The notes under the pieces were generated by a model. It searched no databases. It worked only from the letters and a program-made list of their open reading frames with translations, and was not told where the DNA came from. This document shows, in pieces, positions 16,962 to 25,502 of a stretch of DNA of 64,000 bases (positions within the stretch are counted from its first letter, which is position 1; each line of letters opens with the position of its first letter). Both the position numbers and the translations under genes were made by a program. The stretch is from NCBI GenBank assembly GCA_017483465.1, contig JAFUWN010000002.1:33301-97300 (forward strand), read 5' to 3'. The stretch is from Oscillospiraceae bacterium (GTDB taxonomy: Bacteria > Bacillota > Clostridia > Oscillospirales > Ruminococcaceae).

Positions 16962-17816
16962 TTATCTGAATTTCAATTCATATGCCTTTACTTTTTCATT
17001 TTCATTTTTTGAGTTACGAAGAAGCAAAACCGGAGCACCGCTGTGTATTTTATTTCCGGCACGGCATGACATACCGGAAGCATAGACATCAACTACATGT
17101 TTCGGGCTGGACTCACTATCCACATAATAAGATTCATATCCAATATCATAGCCCTCTGCAACAGACAGCATCCATTCAAAACCTTTCGGAATCTGTGCGG
17201 GTTCCGGTAAAAAGTCTTTATTGCTGTAATCTTTGGCAGAGAAAAATTTTTCTGTCTCCGGAAGCAGTACACCATCTGCCAGAAGCAGAGCATCTGCAAG
17301 AGCCTGTTTCCGGAAAGCCGTATCTTCCCATTCCAGGACAGAATGCCATTTCTGCTGACGGACTACAGTCTGATCAGCTCTGCTGATCAAGACCATAAAA
17401 CTGTCTGTTTTCCGATATTTCGGATTCAGCGGCCGGACAAATAACACTTCATCTCCGAGCAAGCCTTCTGAAATAAAATATTTCCTGCCGTTTGCTGAAC
17501 CGTGACGGAGTGTTTCAAGAATAAATTCAAACTGATTGTTTTTAATCTGATTATGAATTCTGATAGCCTGTCCCCCGTCCCTGCCGATGATATAACAGGG
17601 TGTGGCGATGATCATCAGAACAAGCGAACAGAGCAGAACCCATGCTGTACTTTGGATAACAAGCCAGACATATCCTGCCAGTACAATCAGGCCGGTCAGA
17701 ACAGCAATTTTTAATTTTTTCAAATACTGTTCAGGATATTTTTTTGTGATAAAATTTACTAAAAGCTGCCGAGCCTCTTTCGGAAGCTGCTCTGCTCGCT
17801 TCCAGTCATCATACAT
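16962..17816 (-). CDS. membrane protein of unknown function, queuosine-operon paralogue 1
   Basis: About 284 residues from ATG 17816, which has GGGAG eight bases upstream and overlaps the end of queC by 8 bases; a further-upstream ATG would run deeper into queC. A soluble N-terminus (DDWKRAEQLPKEARQLLVNFI) resembles that of paralogue 2 (NWQKADQLTEQQKIQI). A TM hairpin at about 35-75 and a soluble C-terminal domain follow, with KWHSVLEWE, LLADGVLLPETEKFFSAKDYS, FEWMLSVAEGYDI, DVYASGMSCRAGN and PVLLLRN. The translational overlap with queC ties it to the queuosine operon. The family is not recognised. Confidence 0.72.
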   Translation of the reverse strand: MYDDWKRAEQLPKEARQLLVNFITKKYPEQYLKKLKIAVLTGLIVLAGYVWLVIQSTAWVLLCSLVLMIIATPCYIIGRDGGQAIRIHNQIKNNQFEFILETLRHGSANGRKYFISEGLLGDEVLFVRPLNPKYRKTDSFMVLISRADQTVVRQQKWHSVLEWEDTAFRKQALADALLLADGVLLPETEKFFSAKDYSNKDFLPEPAQIPKGFEWMLSVAEGYDIGYESYYVDSESSPKHVVDVYASGMSCRAGNKIHSGAPVLLLRNSKNENEKVKAYELKFR

Positions 17817-18501
17817 GATTTTTCTCCCATGGGTCAGATACACCGTTCAGACGGAAAGCTTCGGCACGGTCACGGCATGTACCGCAGATACCGCAGGGCT
17901 TGTCTCCGCCCTCATAACAGCTCCATGTCATTTCATACGGAACGTTTAATTGCAGACCGGTTTTAACAACTTCGGCTTTTGTCATCTTCACGAACGGAGC
18001 ATGAATTTTCAGCTGCTTTCCGCTGCCGAGGTAAACTGCCTGATTCATAGCGTTATTAAAATCATCAGAACAGTCCGGATAGGCATTCCCGGCGGCATCG
18101 TCGCTGTGTGCTCCGTAATAGATGATCTCACAGCCATGAGATAAGGCGATACTTGCCGCCGAGGATAAAAACAATCCGTTCCGGAACGGCACATATGTCG
18201 AAACGGGTTTGCCGTCTGTACCGGCAAGCTGATCGGCGTAAGATTCTTTTGGAATTTCTGCATCTGCATTCTGTGCCAGAAGTGAGCAGTCAGAATCTGC
18301 GAAGATGACAGACAAATCCAGTGTCTGAAATTTTACATGATAATAATCAGCAATTTTTTCAGAATATTCCAGTTCTTTCTTATGCTTCTGACCATAATAA
18401 ACAGCTAAGGCGAGGACTTCTTCTGCTCCGTATGTTTTTACGGCGAGTGCCAGACAAGTGGCACTGTCCACACCGCCGCTTGTTAATACCAATGCTTTCA
18501 T
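17809..18501 (-). CDS. queC: 7-cyano-7-deazaguanine (preQ0) synthase
   Basis: 230 residues. It converts 7-carboxy-7-deazaguanine to preQ0 using ATP and ammonia. The PP-loop SGGVDSATCLA is at residue 8. The C-terminal zinc site CYEGGDKPCGICGTCRDR has four Cys. VPFRNGLFLSSAASIA and the IHAPFVKMTKAEVVK segment are typical of QueC. It follows folE by one base and overlaps the first of three paralogous membrane-protein genes. Confidence 0.97.
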   Translation of the reverse strand: MKALVLTSGGVDSATCLALAVKTYGAEEVLALAVYYGQKHKKELEYSEKIADYYHVKFQTLDLSVIFADSDCSLLAQNADAEIPKESYADQLAGTDGKPVSTYVPFRNGLFLSSAASIALSHGCEIIYYGAHSDDAAGNAYPDCSDDFNNAMNQAVYLGSGKQLKIHAPFVKMTKAEVVKTGLQLNVPYEMTWSCYEGGDKPCGICGTCRDRAEAFRLNGVSDPWEKNHV

Positions 18502-18502
18502 G

Positions 18503-19069
18503 TTATAAAACCAACTCCTGTAAATTTTTATCCGTTCTGAATCTGCCCTTGAATGTCTTAGTGACTGTCCGTGCAGAAGTATTCCGGATGCCTCTTGCCG
18601 TCATGCAGCTGTGAGAACCTGTAATCAGAACACCGACATCCAGAGAGCCTGTTGCTTCGGAAATAATTTCGGCAATATCATTTCCGAGACGTTCCTGCAA
18701 TTGCAGACGCTTTGCGGCCATATCGCAGATACGGGCGATTTTGCTGAGGCCTAAAACTTTCCCTGCCGGCAGATAAGCGACATTGACATACATATCATAC
18801 ATCAGAGCCATATGATGTTCACAGTAACTGAATACCTGAATTTCTCTCATGACAACAGCAGAATCTGTATTTTCGGCTTCCTGGATGGAAAACGTTTTGC
18901 CGAATTTTTCAGCGATTTCGTGATTAGAATAATTGATACCCTCGAAAACTTCTGACATCATCCGGGCGACTCTGTCCGGTGTTTCGAGCAGGCCTTCACG
19001 ATCGGGGTTTTCTCCGAGGGCTTCTAATAATCCCCGGATATGGTATCTGATTTTCTCCTGATCTATCAT
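18503..19069 (-). CDS. folE: GTP cyclohydrolase I
   Basis: 188 residues, the normal bacterial length. It opens GTP to 7,8-dihydroneopterin triphosphate, the entry point for both folate and queuosine. The zinc and active-site residues are in FSYCEHHMALMYDM and in SHSCMTARGIR; GKVLGLSKIARI and ERLGNDIA are family-typical. Its place between queE and queC under a preQ1 riboswitch suggests it is the queuosine-dedicated copy. Whether it also serves folate depends on other copies in the genome. Confidence 0.97.
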   Translation of the reverse strand: MIDQEKIRYHIRGLLEALGENPDREGLLETPDRVARMMSEVFEGINYSNHEIAEKFGKTFSIQEAENTDSAVVMREIQVFSYCEHHMALMYDMYVNVAYLPAGKVLGLSKIARICDMAAKRLQLQERLGNDIAEIISEATGSLDVGVLITGSHSCMTARGIRNTSARTVTKTFKGRFRTDKNLQELVL

Positions 19070-19071
19070 GT

Positions 19072-19746
19072 TTATACACCTCCCTGTTCCGGACTCCAGA
19101 TAAATTTATGCAATTGCAGCTGCATTCTGACTTCGTTCAGATTTTTTTCTTTGAGGAAATCTACGATTTCGACCGGATCAATCTGACCGAACACCGGACT
19201 GAAATAAACCACAGCTTTAGAAATCAAATTATATTTTTTAATGATTTCATAAGCTTTTTCCAGATCTTTGCGATTTCCGGAAACGAATTTGATCACATCA
19301 AGATTTTTATTCAAATACTGATAATTTTCTGTCAGCATAAACTTTTCCATCCGGCTGAACGGCAGTTTATAATCCAGTGTAAATGCCGGCCGATATTTCT
19401 GCAAGGCCAGATTTTTAATATCCATACTGCCGTTTGTTTCGATTTCAATTTCATGATGATGTTTCATCAATTCTGTAATTAACTGATCAAGATGATTCTG
19501 TAACAACGGTTCTCCGCCTGTAAGAGTGATATTTTTAATTCCTGATTTTTCTGCGAAATCAACAAGCTGTTCCAAACTCAGGAATTCTGCCGGAGAGTTG
19601 TCCTGATTTGCCCACAGCGTATCACAGTAAGAACAGTTCAGATTACATTTCCGGAATCTGATAAACAAGGCTAATTCTCCGGCTTTTCTGCCCTCTCCGT
19701 TGATACTGATAAATTTTTCCGCTATCGGATAGAGAATCTCATTCAT
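19072..19746 (-). CDS. queE: 7-carboxy-7-deazaguanine synthase (radical SAM)
   Basis: 224 residues. It rearranges 6-carboxytetrahydropterin into 7-carboxy-7-deazaguanine. The radical SAM motif is CNLNCSYCDT (CX3CX2C) near residue 34, preceded by the QueE-typical FISINGEGRKAGELALFIRFRKC, and NITLTGGEPLLQ binds SAM. It overlaps queD by 4 bases (ATGA). The core is shorter than in methyl-modifying radical SAM enzymes, as expected for the QueE minimal fold. Confidence 0.96.
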   Translation of the reverse strand: MNEILYPIAEKFISINGEGRKAGELALFIRFRKCNLNCSYCDTLWANQDNSPAEFLSLEQLVDFAEKSGIKNITLTGGEPLLQNHLDQLITELMKHHHEIEIETNGSMDIKNLALQKYRPAFTLDYKLPFSRMEKFMLTENYQYLNKNLDVIKFVSGNRKDLEKAYEIIKKYNLISKAVVYFSPVFGQIDPVEIVDFLKEKNLNEVRMQLQLHKFIWSPEQGGV

Positions 19747-20162
19747 GCCGAATACACCGCACAGTTATCAGGCGTTTCCCAGACAGTCACCTGACTGACG
19801 GGAAGGCTCTGTTTCTGTAAGACTTCAAAAAAATATTCTGCAAAATGTTCGGCAGTCGGCCGGAACGGTACAGGAATCAGGCGGAAATTTTCTTCCTGCA
19901 ATGCTTCTATTGTTTTTGTTTTCAGAGTATTTTCTTCATAGATCAAGGCATGATCGAAACTATCTGCCAGATTCCGGACAGCTTTTTTCAGATCGCCGAA
20001 ATCTATTAACATACCTCTCTGCTGACCTGCATTCTGTAATGCATCGCCCTGAATACAGACTTCGATTTTCCAGTGATGGCCGTGCAGATTGGCACATTTG
20101 CCGTCATAACCGGATAAAAAATGTGCAGAATCAAAACTTGCTGATGTTTTTAACTGATACAA
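19743..20162 (-). CDS. queD: 6-carboxy-5,6,7,8-tetrahydropterin synthase
   Basis: 139 residues. It converts dihydroneopterin triphosphate to 6-carboxytetrahydropterin. The zinc ligands H14, H27 and H29 and the catalytic C23 are seen in FDSAHFLSGYDGKCANLHGHH; TAEHFAEYFFEVL and VWET match the PTPS fold. The start is TTG at 20160-20162 with AGGTGA eight bases upstream; no ATG fits. It is the first gene of the operon, downstream of a preQ1 riboswitch and terminator. Confidence 0.95.
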   Translation of the reverse strand: MYQLKTSASFDSAHFLSGYDGKCANLHGHHWKIEVCIQGDALQNAGQQRGMLIDFGDLKKAVRNLADSFDHALIYEENTLKTKTIEALQEENFRLIPVPFRPTAEHFAEYFFEVLQKQSLPVSQVTVWETPDNCAVYSA

Positions 20163-20178
20163 AATAAATCACCTCAAT

Positions 20179-20208
20179 AAAAAATGCAGACCCGAAAAGA
20201 GCCTGCAT
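20179..20208 (-). terminator. riboswitch-controlled terminator before queD
   Basis: Minus-strand hairpin between ATGCAGGCTC and GGGTCTGCAT (10 pairs with two G-T) and a 5-base loop, followed by T6. It lies between the preQ1 aptamer and queD, so it is the likely off-state structure. Confidence 0.8.
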
Positions 20209-20226
20209 AGAAAAATCCGTCAGATT

Positions 20227-20261
20227 TCCTTTTTTGATCAGGCAGGGTGCAGGTAACTGCC
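20227..20261 (-). ncRNA. preQ1-I riboswitch aptamer
   Basis: On the minus strand the P1 arms GGCAG (20257-20261) and CTGCC (20241-20245) enclose a loop containing CTGCACCC, close to the CTACACCC of the Bacillus queC aptamer. An A-rich tail TGATCAAAAAAGGA follows and would form the H-type pseudoknot with the loop. It begins about five bases after the expected transcription start and is followed by a terminator, the arrangement for preQ1-dependent attenuation of the que operon. Confidence 0.82.
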
Positions 20262-20272
20262 GTATATTACTT

Positions 20273-20301
20273 ATTATAGCACAGTATCTCCGGATTGTCA
20301 A
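20273..20301 (-). promoter_or_regulatory. sigma-A promoter of the queuosine operon
   Basis: TTGACA (20296-20301), TATAAT (20273-20278), 17-bp spacer, TGC before the -10. Confidence 0.88.
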
Positions 20302-20334
20302 GAAATTTTCAGAAATTCCTGCTGTTCTGCATAA

Positions 20335-21159
20335 TTATGATTTTCTTTGATAAAGTCTTGCAGGTCTGTGGCCAGCACCTGAAGTAAATTTTTCAGTTTC
20401 AGTGACATAATCTGAAATTTTTCTTCTGAAATTTGCTGTCAGAGCGGGAACGGCTGTAATTGCTTCCTGTACTTTCTGCAATTCTGTCAGTGTAAACTGC
20501 TCCGGCAGGAAATCAAACAGCAGATCGAACTGTTCAGCGGCCTGTCTGAGATATGTCAGAGCCGAAACAATAATTTTTGCATGATCAAATGCAAGACCGC
20601 CGTTTTCAAGTATTTCATATTCCCACATTGCAAACTGATTTTTTTTCTTTTTCAGTTCTGCTTTCAGCGTGAGGTCTCCGCTCTCGAGTGTCAGAATTTC
20701 TGTTTTATTTTTATGATACAATTCAATATCGAACCATCTGGCACAGGCGGCATCATCAGCACCCTGAATTTCCATATTTCCGAGTTTTTCTTCACTCAGC
20801 ACAGACAAAAATGCATTGGAGATAATCCAGCCTCTGGGATCACGTTCCGGCTGGCTGAAAATTCCGATATGCCGCAATAAAGTCACATCTGCACAGGTTT
20901 CTTCTTTGAGTTCTCTTGCAGCACAGGTTTCGACTGTCTCATCCGGCTGCAAGAAGCCGCCCGGAAGTGCCCAGCAGTTCTGAAACGGCGGATTTCCTCT
21001 CTGTATCAGCAGAATGCAGAGTTTCTTTCCGGGTTCACGGCGATAGCCCGGCTGCTGTTCGTGATGCAGACTGAAGACGGCAGCATCTGCCGTAACAGAC
21101 GGACGGGGGTATTTATCCAGACGATAATTTTTTAAAAATTCCTGTTCTTCCTGATTCAT
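20335..21159 (-). CDS. Nudix hydrolase with C-terminal winged-helix-like domain (NrtR-like)
   Basis: 274 residues from ATG 21159, which has AAGGAG upstream; a longer frame upstream would read through the promoter. The Nudix domain spans about 20-155, with the Nudix box GGFLQPDETVETCAARELKEETC and the preceding QNCWALP. The C-terminal 100 residues (HAKIIVSALTYLRQ, FTLTELQKVQEAI, NFRRKISDYV) resemble the winged helix of NrtR-type ADP-ribose-sensing repressors. It could be an enzyme, a regulator of NAD-related genes, or both. It is divergent from glmM; their promoters lie about 34 bases apart. Confidence 0.85.
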   Translation of the reverse strand: MNQEEQEFLKNYRLDKYPRPSVTADAAVFSLHHEQQPGYRREPGKKLCILLIQRGNPPFQNCWALPGGFLQPDETVETCAARELKEETCADVTLLRHIGIFSQPERDPRGWIISNAFLSVLSEEKLGNMEIQGADDAACARWFDIELYHKNKTEILTLESGDLTLKAELKKKKNQFAMWEYEILENGGLAFDHAKIIVSALTYLRQAAEQFDLLFDFLPEQFTLTELQKVQEAITAVPALTANFRRKISDYVTETEKFTSGAGHRPARLYQRKS

Positions 21160-21193
21160 GAAAGCACTTCTCCTTTTTGATATTATTATTATG

Positions 21194-21222
21194 ATTATAT
21201 CATATATTTTCTCATTTGTCAA
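21194..21222 (-). promoter_or_regulatory. sigma-A promoter of the NrtR-like Nudix gene
   Basis: TTGACA (21217-21222), TATAAT (21194-21199), 17-bp spacer, TGA before the -10. Confidence 0.85.
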
Positions 21223-21255
21223 GCCCTGTTCTGATGAAAATCAGAAGAAAACAGA

Positions 21256-21284
21256 TTGACATTTTATCAGATCTGTGCTATAAT
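21256..21284 (+). promoter_or_regulatory. sigma-A promoter of glmM
   Basis: TTGACA (21256-21261), TATAAT (21279-21284), 17-bp spacer, TGC before the -10. Confidence 0.88.
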
Positions 21285-21330
21285 AATACCGGCTATCAAA
21301 TTATTATTTACACTAAGGAGATTATTTATC

Positions 21331-22716
21331 ATGGGCAGATATTTTGGTACAGATGGTTTCCGTGGGGAAGCCAATAAAAATCTTACAGCAGACCATGCTT
21401 ATCAGATCGGCCGTTTTCTCGGCTGGTACTATGGCGAACTCAAAAAACAGAAAGGCGATTCCACACCGGCCAGAATTGTTATCGGCAAAGATACACGCCG
21501 TTCCAGCTATATGTTTGAATATTCTCTTGTCGGCGGTCTGACAGCTTCCGGAGCAGATGCTTATCTGCTTCATGTCACAACCACGCCTTCTGTAGCTTAT
21601 GTCACAAAGACAGACGGTCTCGACTGCGGCATTATGATTTCTGCAAGTCATAATCCGTATTATGACAACGGAATTAAACTCATCAACGGCAGCGGTGAAA
21701 AAATGGATGAAGATACCATTTCTTTAGTAGAAGACTATCTGGACGGCAAACTGAATTTATTCGGTCAGACATGGAAAGAACTTCCCTTTGCTGAGGGTGA
21801 GCATATCGGCTGTACAGTCGATTATGTTTCCGGCAGAAACAGGTATCTCGGCTATCTGATTTCACTGGGCATGTATTCTTTCAAGGGCATCAAAGTCGGT
21901 CTGGACTGTGCCTTCGGTGCGGCGTGGAATCTGGCTAAATCTGTATTCGATGCCCTCGGAGCAGCAACTTATTTATTAAATGCCAGCCCGAACGGTCTGA
22001 ATATCAATGAAAATGCAGGTTCGACCCATATTGAAGGCTTACAGAAATTTGTCAGAGAAAATCATCTCGATGTCGGCTTTGCCTATGACGGCGATGCAGA
22101 CAGATGTCTGTGTGTGGATGAAAACGGCAATGTCCTGACCGGTGATCATATTTTGTATATCTACGGCAGATATATGAAAGAACGTGAAAAACTGGAAACC
22201 AATACAATCGTGACAACTGTCATGTCCAATTTCGGCTTATATAAAGCTCTGGATGAACTCGGAATTGGTTATGCAAAGACAGCTGTCGGTGATAAATACG
22301 TCTATGAATACATGTCGAAAAACGGCTGTCGTCTGGGCGGTGAGGACTCCGGTCATATTATTTTCTCAAAATATGCAACAACCGGTGACGGCTTATTAAC
22401 CAGCCTCAAGATGATGGAAGTCATGCTCGCCAAGAAATGCAGGATGAGTGAACTTGCTGCTCCGCTGAAAATCTATCCTCAGGTGCTTGTAAATGTCAGA
22501 GTCAAAGACAAGGCCGAAGCTCAGAACGATCCTGATGTGCAGAATGCTGTCAAGGCCGCTGAAACCGCACTCGGCTCGACCGGCAGAATCTTAGTCCGGG
22601 AATCTGGTACAGAACCTGTCATCCGTGTGATGGCCGAAGCTCAGACCGAAGAAGAATGCCATAAACAGGTGAACAGTATTGTAGAAGTCATCAAGTCCAA
22701 AGGCCATACTGTTTAA
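21331..22716 (+). CDS. glmM: phosphoglucosamine mutase
   Basis: 461 residues from ATG 21331 with AAGGAG upstream; the frame upstream of it contains the promoter. It interconverts glucosamine-6-phosphate and glucosamine-1-phosphate for UDP-GlcNAc and the cell wall. The N-terminus RYFGTDGFRGEAN is GlmM-typical. The phosphoserine loop is ISASHNPYYDNGIK (S106), the Mg2+ loop DGDADRCLC, the sugar loop GGEDSGH, and the phosphate-binding RESGTEPVIRVM is at the C-terminus. It stands alone, not next to glmS or cdaA. Confidence 0.97.
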   Translation: MGRYFGTDGFRGEANKNLTADHAYQIGRFLGWYYGELKKQKGDSTPARIVIGKDTRRSSYMFEYSLVGGLTASGADAYLLHVTTTPSVAYVTKTDGLDCGIMISASHNPYYDNGIKLINGSGEKMDEDTISLVEDYLDGKLNLFGQTWKELPFAEGEHIGCTVDYVSGRNRYLGYLISLGMYSFKGIKVGLDCAFGAAWNLAKSVFDALGAATYLLNASPNGLNINENAGSTHIEGLQKFVRENHLDVGFAYDGDADRCLCVDENGNVLTGDHILYIYGRYMKEREKLETNTIVTTVMSNFGLYKALDELGIGYAKTAVGDKYVYEYMSKNGCRLGGEDSGHIIFSKYATTGDGLLTSLKMMEVMLAKKCRMSELAAPLKIYPQVLVNVRVKDKAEAQNDPDVQNAVKAAETALGSTGRILVRESGTEPVIRVMAEAQTEEECHKQVNSIVEVIKSKGHTV

Positions 22717-22741
22717 ATTCTATATTTTTCGCATTTTATTC

Positions 22742-22770
22742 TTGACATTTTCTATTTAATATGCTATAAT
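22742..22770 (+). promoter_or_regulatory. sigma-A promoter of the zinc-ribbon gene
   Basis: TTGACA (22742-22747), TATAAT (22765-22770), 17-bp spacer, TGC before the -10. Confidence 0.85.
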
Positions 22771-22819
22771 AATAAAAAATCTGTCATGAATATTAAAAAT
22801 ATTCTCAGGAGGTATTATT

Positions 22820-23443
22820 ATGGCAAACAGTGAAACAAGAGCATTCCGGCTTCCGGCTGAAATTTCCATGGAAACCGTTGTGCAGGCAGTAGAAACCTAT
22901 TGTCAGTCCAAACAAATGCAGACTCAGTATAACCAGACCGCAGACGGCTATGTCTTTCAGGCTGCACAGGACAGTGTGATCAGGACGGCTCTGGGTATGA
23001 GGCTTGCAACGACTGTACAGTTTTCTCAGATAGATGATATTCTGAATGTCAGCATTGGTGCCGGTGAATGGGTTGATAAGATCGGTTCTTCCATAGCCGG
23101 CCTGTTTGTCGCATGGCCTTTGCTTGCGACTGCCGGATATGGTGCATATATGCAGAAAAAACTTCCGGGAGAAATTTTTGATGTAATCACCAGAGTTCTG
23201 AATGGCGGTCAGGCTGTTTATACAAATCCTGTGCCTAATTATGCAAGCCCTGCTATGCAGAGAACTGCGGCTCCGGCTATGCCGATGACTGCTTGTCCGA
23301 ACTGCGGCGGTCAGAATCAGGCAGAAGCAAAATTCTGTTCTCAGTGCGGTACGCCTCTGAAGATTTCCTGTCCGAACTGCGGAAAGGGTCTTTCTGCCGG
23401 AACAAAATTCTGTCCGGAATGCGGTACAAAAATCGGTGAATAA
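22820..23443 (+). CDS. double zinc-ribbon protein of unknown function
   Basis: 207 residues. The first 110 form a folded domain with no recognised family (LPAEISMETVVQAVETYCQ, IDDILNVSIGAGEWVDKIG) ending in a weakly hydrophobic segment GLFVAWPLLATAGYGAYMQ that could touch the membrane. A Pro/Ala linker follows. Two zinc ribbons lie at the C-terminus: CPNCGGQNQAEAKFCSQCG and CPNCGKGLSAGTKFCPECG. The layout resembles Firmicute proteins where tandem ribbons cap a small sensory or scaffold domain. It is monocistronic with a strong promoter and a bidirectional terminator. Confidence 0.75.
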   Translation: MANSETRAFRLPAEISMETVVQAVETYCQSKQMQTQYNQTADGYVFQAAQDSVIRTALGMRLATTVQFSQIDDILNVSIGAGEWVDKIGSSIAGLFVAWPLLATAGYGAYMQKKLPGEIFDVITRVLNGGQAVYTNPVPNYASPAMQRTAAPAMPMTACPNCGGQNQAEAKFCSQCGTPLKISCPNCGKGLSAGTKFCPECGTKIGE

Positions 23444-23460
23444 TCAGAAACTAAAAATCA

Positions 23461-23488
23461 AAACGCAGAGGAGAAATCCTCTGCGTTT
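23461..23488. terminator. bidirectional terminator
   Basis: Perfect 12-bp stem AAACGCAGAGGA / TCCTCTGCGTTT with a GAAA tetraloop, followed by CGTTTTT. It serves the zinc-ribbon gene and the macB-type operon. Confidence 0.9.
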
Positions 23489-23493
23489 CGTTT

Positions 23494-24804
23494 TTAATCA
23501 TAGCGAAGTGCATCAATCGGGTTCATCTTAGCGGCCTTATTTGCCGGATAATATCCGAAGAAAACACCCGTTAGAATCGAGAAGCCTACAGAAATCAGAA
23601 TTGCCGGTATTGACGGCTGAATGGTAATTGTGAATAATTCTGCATATTCTGCATAGAAATTCATAACAAGCTGTTTTGCAATGAATCCCAGTGCCATACC
23701 GCCTACAATTCCCAGTATGATTCCGATAATACCGCCGATCAGACAAAGCAGTATGGCTTCTACGACAAACTGCATTCTGATGGCAGAATTCTGTGCTCCC
23801 AGAGCTTTCCGGACACCGATTTCCTTAGTACGTTCGGTAATGCTGACCAGCATGATATTCATGACTCCGACACCGCCGACAATCAGCGAGATTGCAGCAA
23901 TAATAGAAATCGCAATAGTCACAACATTGATGACTGTATTGATCATGCCGAGATAAGTCTGCATATTTTCAATTTCAACATGCATGTAAGGCTTTTCAGC
24001 ATATTCTTCTGCAAAGAAATCCCGAAGCGTATTTTCAAGCATTTCGACATCGTATTCAGGATAATAATAAATAGATGCATAATAATCATAACTGCTTTCC
24101 TGATACGTCAGTTTCATGCCGGTATCATAAGGAATATACACAGGTGTGACTTTTTCAATATCTTTCTGACCGGGTTTGTAGATCTGCTTGGTATAAATCG
24201 CCGGAAGCTCAAACACGCCGACAATTACAAAATCTCCCAGTTCTGTAGTAATGGTCTGTCCGATCGGATCAGCATCCGGCGGAAGATACTGCTTGACAAA
24301 CAGAGTCGAAACGTTGACAACCTGTTTTTTCAGATCACTGTCTGTCTTATTGATTCTTCTGCCTCTGATGAATTTAATATCATTATCGCCTTCAAAGCTC
24401 ATCCGGCCGATGACACTTGCCTTGAAAGTCTGATCTTTCCAGTTTTTCAGCTCAAAGCCTCCGAAACTGTCTGACAGATTCAGATAGAAATAATCCGGAT
24501 AAGTATCTACCAGTTTATCCAGCATCTGACGGGTAAGCAGATCTTCATCTGTATAATCAGCGATAATTTCATCGCCGTTTTCATCAAGCAATCCATAGGA
24601 AACCTGAGCATAGACATCAAAATAATTCATATTGCCGATTGAATTGAATGTATTTACAAGTGTTTTCTGAATCGAAGTGCCTATCGTAGTAATCATGATG
24701 ACGGCACTGATACCGATGATAATTCCCAGCATTGTCAGAACCGAACGCATTTTGTTTGCGGCGATCGAAGTCAGGGCAAGACGGAGATTTTCAATAAACT
24801 GCAT
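23494..24804 (-). CDS. MacB-type ABC transporter permease (FtsX family)
   Basis: 436 residues. It has one N-terminal TM (ALTSIAANKMRSVLTMLGIIIGISAVIMI), an extracytoplasmic MacB_PCD domain of about 250 residues, then three C-terminal TMs with the FtsX signature VGGVGVMNIMLVSITERTKEIGVRKALGA. It ends with PANKAAKMNPIDALRYD, the usual coupling tail. It works with the adjacent ATPase and MacA-like adaptor as a tripartite pump for peptides, lipids or drugs. In Firmicutes such sets act without an outer-membrane channel. It shares one base with the ATPase gene. Confidence 0.93.
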   Translation of the reverse strand: MQFIENLRLALTSIAANKMRSVLTMLGIIIGISAVIMITTIGTSIQKTLVNTFNSIGNMNYFDVYAQVSYGLLDENGDEIIADYTDEDLLTRQMLDKLVDTYPDYFYLNLSDSFGGFELKNWKDQTFKASVIGRMSFEGDNDIKFIRGRRINKTDSDLKKQVVNVSTLFVKQYLPPDADPIGQTITTELGDFVIVGVFELPAIYTKQIYKPGQKDIEKVTPVYIPYDTGMKLTYQESSYDYYASIYYYPEYDVEMLENTLRDFFAEEYAEKPYMHVEIENMQTYLGMINTVINVVTIAISIIAAISLIVGGVGVMNIMLVSITERTKEIGVRKALGAQNSAIRMQFVVEAILLCLIGGIIGIILGIVGGMALGFIAKQLVMNFYAEYAELFTITIQPSIPAILISVGFSILTGVFFGYYPANKAAKMNPIDALRYD

Positions 24805-25502
24805 TATGCTTTCACCCCCGTATCTGAAATGACATTGCCGTCACTGATGGTAATAATTCTTTCTGTTTCGGCGGCGAGTTCGTTGCTGTGTGTGATTAAT
24901 ACAATGGTTGTGCCTTCTTCGTCATGAAGTTTATGGAATAAATCCATAATCATGCGGCCTGTTTTGGAATCAAGAGCACCGGTCGGCTCATCCGCAAGCA
25001 GAATCGAGGGCTTGTTTGCCATTGCTCTGGCGATGGCAACACGCTGTTTCTGACCGCCGGAGAGTTCATTCGGCTGATGATCGGCACGGTCAGCCATGCC
25101 GACAATTTCGAGCAGTTCCATTGCACGGGCAAGACGTTTTTTTCTCGGAATACCTGCATACATCATAGGCATTTCCACATTTTTGAGAGCATTGGTTCTG
25201 GAGATCAGATTAAACGTCTGGAACACAAAGCCGATTTCCTGATTTCTGATATGACTTAATTCATAATCATCCAGTGTACTGATATCCATACCGTTGAGCA
25301 GATACGTTCCCTCAGTCGGCCTGTCGAGAGCACCGATCATATTCATGAGCGTACTTTTGCCGGAACCGGACTGGCCGACAATTGATACAAATTCATGTTC
25401 ATGAATATCCAGTGAAATGCCGTTGAGAATCTGCAATTCATTGGGCTGGCCGATATAGTATCTCTTGATGATATTTCTCATTTCGATGACTGTTTTATTC
25501 AT
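24804..25502 (-). CDS. MacB-type ABC transporter ATPase
   Basis: 232 residues from ATG 25502, which overlaps the adaptor gene by 8 bases and has GGAAG just upstream; an earlier in-frame start would lie in the adaptor gene. Walker A is GQSGSGKST, the signature is LSGGQKQRVAIARAMA, Walker B is ILLADEPTGALD, and the H-loop is VLITHSNELA. Other elements are the LolD/MacB-type N-terminus (RNIIKRYYIGQPNELQILNG) and Q-loop (GFVFQTFNLI). It powers the permease encoded next to it. Confidence 0.96.
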   Translation of the reverse strand: MNKTVIEMRNIIKRYYIGQPNELQILNGISLDIHEHEFVSIVGQSGSGKSTLMNMIGALDRPTEGTYLLNGMDISTLDDYELSHIRNQEIGFVFQTFNLISRTNALKNVEMPMMYAGIPRKKRLARAMELLEIVGMADRADHQPNELSGGQKQRVAIARAMANKPSILLADEPTGALDSKTGRMIMDLFHKLHDEEGTTIVLITHSNELAAETERIITISDGNVISDTGVKA

